Source of the DNA: Bacteroidales bacterium UBA3543
GTDB taxonomy: Bacteria; Bacteroidota; Bacteroidia; Bacteroidales; UBA932
DNA length: 15,396 nucleotides
NCBI GenBank assembly: GCA_002376715.1
Contig: DFOK01000101.1
Location: forward strand, 1 to 15,396
Direction of reading: 5' to 3'
This document shows, in pieces, positions 6,652-12,777 of this stretch. Both the position numbers and the translations under genes were made by a program. The notes under the pieces were generated by a model. That model was not told the DNA's origin, ran no database searches, and saw nothing but the letters and a program-made list of their open reading frames with translations. Numbering within the stretch: the first letter of the stretch is position 1; each line of letters begins with the position of its first letter.

Positions 6652-7494
6652 TCAGATGCATTTATATTCAGGCACTACAGGCTTGTCAGTGACAGTTATC
6701 ACAGGAGGAATCTGTGCCATTTTAAATGAGTATGTGCGATTGAGTGAAATAATTCGTTCCACAATTGCTCTGTCTGCTCCTTCGGCAATCACCTCTTCCG
6801 CACTTTTGGTCTCTTCGTTGAGGCTGTATATAATGGGGTCAAGCAGATCATAGGGAGGCAGCGAATCGATATCCTTTTGTCCGGGTCTTAATTCTGCTGA
6901 TGGTATCTTCTGTATTGTAGAAGCTGGAATCACATTGCCGAATGAGGAGTTGATGTAGTTTGCCATCTCATAGACCTGAAGTTTGTAAAGATCGGCAATT
7001 ACCATCATTGCACCACAAAGGTCACCGTAAAGGGTGCCGTATCCGACAAATAACTCGCTTTTATTGGATGTGTTGAGAAGCAGAGCGTCAAAACGGTTGG
7101 AATAGGTCATAAGAATCGTGCCGCGGATGCGGGCCTGGAGATTTTCCTGTGCAACACTCCATTTCCCGATCTCGAAAAATGAGAAGAGTTCCCTCATGAA
7201 GCGGTTGTAGATCTTTTCAATCGGGACAACCGTGTATTTGATCTTGAGATTGTTGGCAAGGTCTACTGCATCCGAAACGGAATGTAGCGTAGAGAATTGG
7301 GAGGGCATGAGTAGACCGTGAACATTTTCCCGGCCGAGCGCTTCGCAGGCAATGGCCATAACAACAGCCGAATCAATGCCGCCGGAGAGCCCCAGGACGG
7401 CTTTTTTCATACCGGCGCTGCGGAAATAGTTACGCATTTTGGTAACAATTGTCTCATAAGCTACTTCGATGGGGATGTTGTTATTGAGTACCAT
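6652..7494 (-). CDS. nadE: NAD(+) synthetase, synthetase domain only (no glutaminase domain)
   Basis: A 280-residue adenine-nucleotide alpha hydrolase-fold enzyme for the last step of NAD synthesis: nicotinate adenine dinucleotide + ATP + ammonia to NAD. The ATP pyrophosphatase P-loop is SGGIDS (37-42), with NTSNKSE (141-147), VGYGTLYGD (150-158) and PSAELRPGQKDIDSLPPYD (198-216) as substrate-binding signatures. These blocks look like the C-terminal synthetase half of the long glutamine-dependent NadE, yet the N-terminal nitrilase-like glutaminase domain is absent, and prs lies 13 bases upstream, so this is not a gap in assembly. The enzyme would need free ammonia or a separate glutaminase. 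The frame is open back to 7563, but that extension overlaps prs; M at 7494 fits best. Confidence 0.92.
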   Translation of the reverse strand: MVLNNNIPIEVAYETIVTKMRNYFRSAGMKKAVLGLSGGIDSAVVMAIACEALGRENVHGLLMPSQFSTLHSVSDAVDLANNLKIKYTVVPIEKIYNRFMRELFSFFEIGKWSVAQENLQARIRGTILMTYSNRFDALLLNTSNKSELFVGYGTLYGDLCGAMMVIADLYKLQVYEMANYINSSFGNVIPASTIQKIPSAELRPGQKDIDSLPPYDLLDPIIYSLNEETKSAEEVIAEGADRAIVERIISLNRTYSFKMAQIPPVITVTDKPVVPEYKCI

Positions 7495-7507
7495 ATCACA
7501 AAGGTTT

Positions 7508-8461
7508 TTAGAAGATGAATGTATCGCTGATGGACTTGAACTTGTAAACCTTTTCGATGACATCGGCGAAAGTTTCAGCTACAGAAAGGACTGTAAACTT
7601 AGATATGTCCGTGTCCGGATCCTGTCTCATGGGAATGGTGTCGGTTACTATAAACTCTTTGATGCCGGATTTGGCAACGCGTGTGCAAGCGTTGCCGGAA
7701 AGCACGGCGTGTGTGCAGACTGCCCTTACGCTGAGAGCACCTTTTTCGAGCAGCATATCTGCACATTTTGTTATGGTTCCCGCAGTATCCACAATATCAT
7801 CAACGATGACAATGTTTCTGCCCTCTACATCACCTATGGCTGTCATAGTTCCGACTACATTGGCTTTTTCGCGTGATTTGTGGCAGATGATCATCGGTAC
7901 GCTGAGAATCCTGGAATAGGCATTCGCCCTTTTCGCACCGCCCATATCGGGAGAGGCTATGGAGAGATTCTCCAGTTTGAGCCCTTTTATGTAGGCGAGG
8001 AATAGATTGCTGGCATATATATGGTCAACCGGGAAGTCGAAGAATCCCTGAATCTGGTCAGCGTGAAGGTCGGCAGTCATTACCCTGTCGCAGCCCGCAG
8101 CATGAAGGAGATTGGCCACCAATTTTGCGCCGATGGAGACTCTCGGACGATCTTTGCGGTCTTGTCTTGCCCAGCCAAAATAGGGGATTACGGCAATCAC
8201 CTTGTAGGCTGATGCCCTTCTGGCCGCATCAATCATTAAGAGAAGTTCGAATAGGTTTTCGGTAGGAGGGAATGTAGACTGTACGATAAATACTGTGGCT
8301 CCGCGTACGCTTTCCAGAAATGCCGGCTGGAATTCACCGTCGCTGAATACGGTTACCTCAGACTTGCCGAGCTCTGTGTTTAGGCTTTTGGCAATTCTTT
8401 CAGCCAGATAACGTGAGTTTCTGCAAGAGAATATTTTAAATTGGTGGTCGTTAGGTCCCAT
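7508..8461 (-). CDS. prs: Ribose-phosphate pyrophosphokinase (PRPP synthetase)
   Basis: A 317-residue cytoplasmic enzyme making PRPP from ribose 5-phosphate and ATP, feeding purine, pyrimidine, histidine, tryptophan and NAD synthesis. Seen: FSDGE (39-43), the flexible catalytic loop PYFGWARQDRKDRPR (93-107), metal/ATP residues in TADLHADQIQGFF (129-141), PDMGGAKRA (171-179), and the PRPP-binding loop VIVDDIVDTAGT (218-229). Length and motifs are those of class I enzymes. nadE follows after 13 bases, so the pair is probably co-transcribed; PRPP is consumed upstream of the NadE step. The 152-base leader before the start lacks a Shine-Dalgarno and is unusually G-poor. Confidence 0.97.
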   Translation of the reverse strand: MGPNDHQFKIFSCRNSRYLAERIAKSLNTELGKSEVTVFSDGEFQPAFLESVRGATVFIVQSTFPPTENLFELLLMIDAARRASAYKVIAVIPYFGWARQDRKDRPRVSIGAKLVANLLHAAGCDRVMTADLHADQIQGFFDFPVDHIYASNLFLAYIKGLKLENLSIASPDMGGAKRANAYSRILSVPMIICHKSREKANVVGTMTAIGDVEGRNIVIVDDIVDTAGTITKCADMLLEKGALSVRAVCTHAVLSGNACTRVAKSGIKEFIVTDTIPMRQDPDTDISKFTVLSVAETFADVIEKVYKFKSISDTFIF

Positions 8462-8613
8462 ATAGTTTTGAGTTTAGAGTATTGATTAAGAGTATGTAGG
8501 TTATTTAGTTTTCAGTATTGTGTACTTGTTTTTTGTTGCTGTTTTGTTTAGTTTAGCGTATTACGTGTTATAGTTGCGAGATTCGGAAAATGGGTTAATA
8601 GTATCTAACCGCG
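8462..8613 (-). promoter_or_regulatory. G-poor, A/C-rich leader region upstream of prs
   Basis: The gap between engB and prs holds no gene. On the prs sense strand the 100 or so bases next to the start are almost free of G and rich in A and C, ending in CTAAACTCAAAACTAT just before ATG. I find no TAnnTTTG box here on the minus strand, so prs is either read through from engB or uses an unrecognised promoter. G-poor A-rich leaders are unstructured and fit Shine-Dalgarno-independent initiation in Bacteroidota. No terminator hairpin was found. Confidence 0.4.
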
Positions 8614-9222
8614 TCAAGGGTCAGACTCCAGAGTTTCGAGTACCGAATCAATATACGAAAGAATCTCTTCACGTCCCATTCCGGTCTCGGAGGAGGAGAG
8701 AAATATGGGGGGAAGTTCTTCCCAATATTCAAGCAGGCTACTTCGATTTTTCACAATTTGTTTCTCAAGAACACTCCGGGAAGATTTGTCGCATTTGGTA
8801 AAGATGATTGAAAAGGGAATGCCTTTCTCTCCGAGCGAAATCAAAAATTCCAGATCGATTTGTTGGATGTCGTGTCGTGAATCGAGCAACACAAAAAGCA
8901 GAATCATTTCCTGTGAGCGATCTATATAACCATTGATGATTCTCTCGAGCTTGGCCCTGCCGCTCTTGCTCATTTTGGCATAGCCATATCCTGGAAGGTC
9001 TACAAGATACCAGCTGTCATTGATCAGAAAATGGTTGATGAGTTGTGTCTTGCCGGGAGTGGATGAGGTGTGTGCAAGTTTTTTATTCTGACACAAGCAG
9101 TTGATAAGTGATGATTTGCCCACATTTGACCTGCCGATAAAAGCGAACTCCGGATAGAGCGCTTTCGGCTTTTGGTCAACTCTTTCGCTGCTTCCTGCAA
9201 AAATCGCCTTTTTGATAATCAT
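8614..9222 (-). CDS. engB: Ribosome-biogenesis GTP-binding protein EngB (YsxC/YihA)
   Basis: A 202-residue TRAFAC-class GTPase needed for assembly of the large ribosomal subunit. G1 is GRSNVGKS (30-37), the switch I region carries STPGKTQ (54-60), G3 is DLPGYG (75-80), G4 is TKCD (142-145), and G5 is the SSSETG block (176-181). Length is normal when started at M 9222 (MIIKKAIFAGS). An upstream in-frame ATG at 9294 would add 24 residues running through the promoter and across the -7 box, so it is rejected. It is divergent from xseA. Confidence 0.95.
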   Translation of the reverse strand: MIIKKAIFAGSSERVDQKPKALYPEFAFIGRSNVGKSSLINCLCQNKKLAHTSSTPGKTQLINHFLINDSWYLVDLPGYGYAKMSKSGRAKLERIINGYIDRSQEMILLFVLLDSRHDIQQIDLEFLISLGEKGIPFSIIFTKCDKSSRSVLEKQIVKNRSSLLEYWEELPPIFLSSSETGMGREEILSYIDSVLETLESDP

Positions 9223-9242
9223 CACTTTGAATTCTTTGCCTG

Positions 9243-9250
9243 CAAATGTA
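9243..9250 (-). promoter_or_regulatory. Predicted -7 box for engB
   Basis: Minus-strand reading is TACATTTG, a full TAnnTTTG match, about 20 bases before the engB start at 9222. A TTTC at 9274-9271, 20 bases further upstream, is a partial -33 match. The position implies a short leader and supports the 9222 start over 9294. Confidence 0.6.
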
Positions 9251-9294
9251 CGCAAGTAACTTGAATTATAGAAATATATTTGCCCAATAATCAT

Positions 9295-9302
9295 TATCTT
9301 TG
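9295..9302 (+). promoter_or_regulatory. Predicted -7 box for xseA, nearly abutting the start codon
   Basis: TATCTTTG matches TAnnTTTG and ends 7 bases before the ATG at 9310. With normal spacing the transcript would begin at or a base or two before the start codon, so the xseA mRNA may be leaderless or nearly so. No good -33 element at the expected distance. If real, it rules out the upstream TTG (9280) as the start. Confidence 0.5.
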
Positions 9303-9309
9303 TCTCGTT

Positions 9310-10509
9310 ATGGATGATAGAAAACTCTATACTCTATATCAGTTGCAGAGTGAAATCTCCGAGGTCCTGGCTGAATCTTTCACCGATTCGCTATGGGTAA
9401 GGTCGGAGGTGAGCGAATGTAGTGTCAACCGCTCGGGACATTGCTATCTTACGCTTGTAGAGAAGGAGGAGGAGAGTGGCAGGTTGCTCGCAAAATGCTC
9501 TGCAGTAATATGGGCTCAGACCTATCGCATTCTTTCAGCACATTTTCGGAGCATAACCGGTAGCGATATCATAGCAGGTATGAACGTGTTGCTCAAGGTA
9601 CAGGTGACCTATAGCGAGCTTTACGGTCTTTCGCTCAATGTCAGGGATATAGATCCATCTTTTACGATTGGCAATCTGGAGTTGGAGCGTCAGAAAACCA
9701 TTGCACAACTCTCAGAGCAAGGGATGATTGAGCTCAACTCTGCCCTTGAACTACCTAGGCTCCCACGTCGTTTGGCGGTAATATCGGCTGAAACTGCTGC
9801 AGGTTACCGTGATTTCATTCAACATCTCCACGGCAACATATACGGATTTGCTTTTTCGACGACTCTCTTTCCTGCACCAATGCAGGGAGCGGATGCACCT
9901 CCGGGCATTATTGCGGCCCTCGACACTATTGCTCAACGGATTGAGGAGTTTGATGCGGTGCTGATACTAAGAGGAGGTGGTTCTGTCATGGATCTGGTCT
10001 GTTTCGATGATTATGATCTTGCGTTGAATGTGGCCCAGTTTCCGCTTCCGGTACTTACCGGCATTGGTCACGACAAGGATTACCACGTCATAGATATGGT
10101 TGCCTGGCATAATCTCAAGACCCCTACGGCTCTGGCCGATTTTTTCATAGAGATGTTTGCACGTGAAGAGCAAGCGGTTTCATCTCTCATTTCTCGACTC
10201 AAATTGGCATTGAAGAGCAAGAGTCACCGCGAATTGGCTCTTTTTGACAATATAAAGGTCCGTATAAAGAGTGCAATCTCCCTAAAAGCTTCTGAAGCTT
10301 TGCGTAAAGTGGATCTTCTGCAGGCACGTCTGGTGGCCACAGACCCTCGCACTCTGATTGCAAAGGGTTATCTGGTGGTTCTCAAAGATGGACGCAGGAT
10401 TGCGAGCGGTGCGGATCTGCTACCCGGACAACGTCTCAAGGTGATGTTTAGCGATGCTATAGTAGAATGTGAGGTGATATCCAACGAAATAAAGAATAAT
10501 GCCATATGA
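9310..10509 (+). CDS. xseA: Exonuclease VII large subunit
   Basis: A 399-residue catalytic subunit of exonuclease VII, which degrades single-stranded DNA from both ends during repair. An N-terminal OB-fold (about 1-115; the block SLWVRSEVSECSVNRSGHCYLTL is typical) precedes the nuclease domain (from about 130). The family motif LRGGGSVMDL is followed by FDDYDLA, TGIGHDKDYHVIDMVA and LKTPTALADFF, the most conserved part of the family. The C-terminus has a helical segment and a closing small domain with GYLVVLKDGRRI. Length is at the short end of normal (400-460). ATG 9310 (MDDRKLYTL) is preferred to the in-frame TTG at 9280. The stop overlaps the xseB start as ATGA. Confidence 0.95.
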   Translation: MDDRKLYTLYQLQSEISEVLAESFTDSLWVRSEVSECSVNRSGHCYLTLVEKEEESGRLLAKCSAVIWAQTYRILSAHFRSITGSDIIAGMNVLLKVQVTYSELYGLSLNVRDIDPSFTIGNLELERQKTIAQLSEQGMIELNSALELPRLPRRLAVISAETAAGYRDFIQHLHGNIYGFAFSTTLFPAPMQGADAPPGIIAALDTIAQRIEEFDAVLILRGGGSVMDLVCFDDYDLALNVAQFPLPVLTGIGHDKDYHVIDMVAWHNLKTPTALADFFIEMFAREEQAVSSLISRLKLALKSKSHRELALFDNIKVRIKSAISLKASEALRKVDLLQARLVATDPRTLIAKGYLVVLKDGRRIASGADLLPGQRLKVMFSDAIVECEVISNEIKNNAI

Positions 10510-10718
10510 AAGAGAAAATGAGTTACGAAGAGGCCTATACCGAGCTTGAACGGCTCGTCACCGCCATAGAAGATCCTGAAAGGGACCTCTCCGGCATCGA
10601 AAACGATGTCAAAAGAGCTATGGAACTGATTCAATACTGCAAGGATACCATACGTGGAGAACAGGAGAAGATTGAAACGATCATCAACAAGAGTGACAAC
10701 AGTAATGAAGATATATAA
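10506..10718 (+). CDS. xseB: Exonuclease VII small subunit
   Basis: A 70-residue helical protein that coats the coiled-coil of XseA to build active exonuclease VII. The pattern MSYEEAYTELERLVTAIEDPERDLSGIENDVKRAMELI matches the family core, with the Leu/Glu spacing of two antiparallel helices. An in-frame ATG five codons in (at 10518) is an alternative start. It overlaps xseA by 4 bases (ATGA) and overlaps glgB by 14 bases at its end, so its translation is likely coupled on both sides. Confidence 0.93.
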   Translation: MKEKMSYEEAYTELERLVTAIEDPERDLSGIENDVKRAMELIQYCKDTIRGEQEKIETIINKSDNSNEDI

Positions 10719-12678
10719 AAAGGACAAATACCTTGCTCCTTACAAGGATATAATTGAGCGTCGCAATGCGCTGGTACTGCATAAAAAACGGCAGATGGCC
10801 GGGGATGGTCGTTTGTCCGATGTGGTCAACAATCATCTCTATTATGTACTTCATCGTGACTCCCGCGGATGGGTATTTCGTGAATGGGCGCCCAATGCCA
10901 CCAGAATCTGGCTCATAGGTGACTTCAATGGCTGGAAAAGGGAGGAGCGGTACGCTTTTTCACCAACCGGTGGAGGTAACTGGGAGCTGGTAGTTCCCTC
11001 CGAAATCATATCCCACGGAACCCTCTATCGCTGGTATGTCGAATGGCCGGGAGGTGGCGGTGAACGTCTGCCCTCTTATGCCACCCGCTGTGTGCAGGAT
11101 GAGCATACAAAGATATTCTCGGCTCAGGTGTGGGTTCCAAAAAATCCCTACAAATGGAAGAGAAAATTTCGACACAAGGTGACCAATCCTCTGATCTATG
11201 AGACCCATATCGGTATGAGCTCCGAAGAGGAGAAAGTAGCCGGATTTAGCGAATTTAGACGAAATGTCCTGCCCAGGATTGCAGCCGGAGGATATAACAC
11301 CATACAAATAATGGCTCTCCAGGAGCATCCCTACTATGGTTCTTTCGGGTATCAGGTTTCCAATTTTTTTGCGCTCAGCAGCAGATTCGGAACTCCCGAG
11401 GAGTTCAAGGAGCTTGTGGATGAGGCGCATCGGCTAGGTATTGCGGTTATTATGGATATTGTCCATTCGCACGCCGTAAAGAATGAGGTGGAGGGTCTAA
11501 GCCGGCTCGATGGCTCCTATACCACCTATTTTCATAAAGGGGATAGGGGAGAACATCCCGCCTGGCAGTCTCGTTGTTTTGATTACGGTAAGGATGAGAC
11601 ACTCTATTTTCTTCTTTCTAACTGTAAGTACTGGTTGGAAGAGTACAATCTTGACGGATTCCGTTTTGACGGAGTTACCAGTATGCTTTACTACGACCAT
11701 GGCCTGGGGCGCGATTTCATAGGTTACGACTGTTATTTCGATGGCGGACAGGATGAAGATGCGCTGGTCTATCTGGCGCTTGCCAATATTCTCGTCAAGG
11801 AATTGAAGCCTACTGCATTTACAGTTGCCGAGGATATGTCCGGTATGCCCGGACTGGCTGCTCCAATAAAAAAAGGTGGTTTCGGATTCGATTTCAGGAT
11901 GAGTATGGGTATCGCCGACCATTGGATAAAGTGGATCAAAGAGTTGTCCGATTGGGAGTGGAGTATGGGTGAGATATTTTACCAACTTACCAACAAGCGT
12001 GCTGATGAGAGAACCATAAGCTACGCAGAATGTCACGACCAGGCACTTGTGGGGGATAAGACCATCATATTCCGTCTTATGGACAAGGAGATGTATTCTT
12101 CGATGAACAAAGAGTCGCAGAGCATCATCATCGATAGGGGCATTGCGCTTCATAAGATGATACGCCTGGTTACGATTGCAACCGCAGGTGACGGCTATCT
12201 AAACTTCATGGGTAATGAATTCGGCCATCCGGAGTGGATTGATTTTCCCAGGGAGGGCAATTCCTGGTCCTATTTTTATGCTCGCAGACAATGGTCTCTG
12301 GCAGATGCCGATTACCTTCGTTACAAATCGTTAGGTGATTTCGACAGGGCGATGATACATCTGTTTGCCGACAACAAGATATTGAAATACAAGATAGTAT
12401 CTCTTCGTCAGGATGAGGAAAAAAAGATTCTCATCTTTACAAGAGGTGCATTTCTATTCGTTTTTAGTTGCAATCCGGAACAATCCTTTGAAAACTACTG
12501 TTTTGAGGCCCCTGCGGGCAAATGGGTTCCTGTTCTTGACAGCGATGCTGCAGAATTTGGCGGCTTCAGTAGAAATGACACTGATGTAGAGCACTTTACA
12601 CAATATAAGGAGGGCCGAAATCAGCTCTCCCTCTACATACCTTGTCGTAGCGCTCTCGTTTTGAGGTGTGACGATTAG
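10705..12678 (+). CDS. glgB: 1,4-alpha-glucan (glycogen) branching enzyme, eukaryote-like GH13_8
   Basis: A 657-residue enzyme that moves short alpha-1,4-glucan segments to make alpha-1,6 branches. An N-terminal CBM48 domain (about 40-140; FREWAPNATRIWLIGDFNGW) precedes the GH13 barrel. Catalytic residues are visible: nucleophile D322 in DGFRFDGVTSML, acid/base E376 in AEDMSG, and transition-state D445 in ECHDQALVGDK. Blocks such as YETHIGMSSEE, GYNTIQIMALQEHPYYGSFGYQV and LNFMGNEFGHPEWIDFPR match eukaryotic GBE/SBE far better than E. coli GlgB, so this is the GH13_8 type found in Bacteroidota. The start MKIYKKDKYLAPYKD is chosen because the further upstream M (10654) adds only an out-of-frame reading of xseB. 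It starts inside xseB, 14 bases overlapping, and is probably translated from the xseAB message. Confidence 0.95.
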   Translation: MKIYKKDKYLAPYKDIIERRNALVLHKKRQMAGDGRLSDVVNNHLYYVLHRDSRGWVFREWAPNATRIWLIGDFNGWKREERYAFSPTGGGNWELVVPSEIISHGTLYRWYVEWPGGGGERLPSYATRCVQDEHTKIFSAQVWVPKNPYKWKRKFRHKVTNPLIYETHIGMSSEEEKVAGFSEFRRNVLPRIAAGGYNTIQIMALQEHPYYGSFGYQVSNFFALSSRFGTPEEFKELVDEAHRLGIAVIMDIVHSHAVKNEVEGLSRLDGSYTTYFHKGDRGEHPAWQSRCFDYGKDETLYFLLSNCKYWLEEYNLDGFRFDGVTSMLYYDHGLGRDFIGYDCYFDGGQDEDALVYLALANILVKELKPTAFTVAEDMSGMPGLAAPIKKGGFGFDFRMSMGIADHWIKWIKELSDWEWSMGEIFYQLTNKRADERTISYAECHDQALVGDKTIIFRLMDKEMYSSMNKESQSIIIDRGIALHKMIRLVTIATAGDGYLNFMGNEFGHPEWIDFPREGNSWSYFYARRQWSLADADYLRYKSLGDFDRAMIHLFADNKILKYKIVSLRQDEEKKILIFTRGAFLFVFSCNPEQSFENYCFEAPAGKWVPVLDSDAAEFGGFSRNDTDVEHFTQYKEGRNQLSLYIPCRSALVLRCDD

Positions 12679-12686
12679 GTTACATA

Positions 12687-12718
12687 ATTGAATTATTGAA
12701 ATTTTATACCTATTTTTG
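12687..12718 (+). promoter_or_regulatory. Predicted promoter for the debranching enzyme/glycosyltransferase operon
   Basis: ATTG (12687-12690) lies 20 bases before TATTTTTG (12711-12718), matching both parts of the Bacteroidota promoter (TTTG, about 20 bases, TAnnTTTG), the best two-part match in the window. It predicts a start near 12725 and a leader of about 50 bases. The -33 element lies inside a perfect 13-base palindrome, ATAATT-G-AATTAT (12684-12696), which could be an operator or simply AT-rich chance. It separates this transcript from glgB, although readthrough is possible because no terminator hairpin is seen. Confidence 0.65.
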
Positions 12719-12777
12719 CAGGTTCAAAACAAGGTTAAAATTAGGTGTAAACAACCTGGTAATTATAACATAACTAT

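Noticed and set aside
7495..7563. 23-residue N-terminal extension of nadE
   Set aside because: It is Ser-rich, overlaps the prs coding end, and the synthetase fold begins normally at IPIEVAYETI just after M 7494.
9280..9309. TTG start for xseA, ten codons upstream
   Set aside because: A full -7 promoter box (9295-9302) lies inside this extension, and homologues begin near the 9310 ATG.
10654..10704. Upstream ATG for glgB
   Set aside because: The 17 added residues are an out-of-frame reading of conserved xseB sequence; M at 10705 gives a natural branching-enzyme N-terminus.
11497..12153. Minus-strand 218-codon open frame
   Set aside because: It is antisense to the most conserved part of glgB, including all catalytic residues. 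It is a codon-bias shadow.
12679..12777. Riboswitch or terminator in the gap before the debranching enzyme
   Set aside because: Only weak 4-5 bp pairings (for example AGGT/ACCT around 12741-12755) without a T-run or conserved aptamer pattern; a promoter explains the region better.
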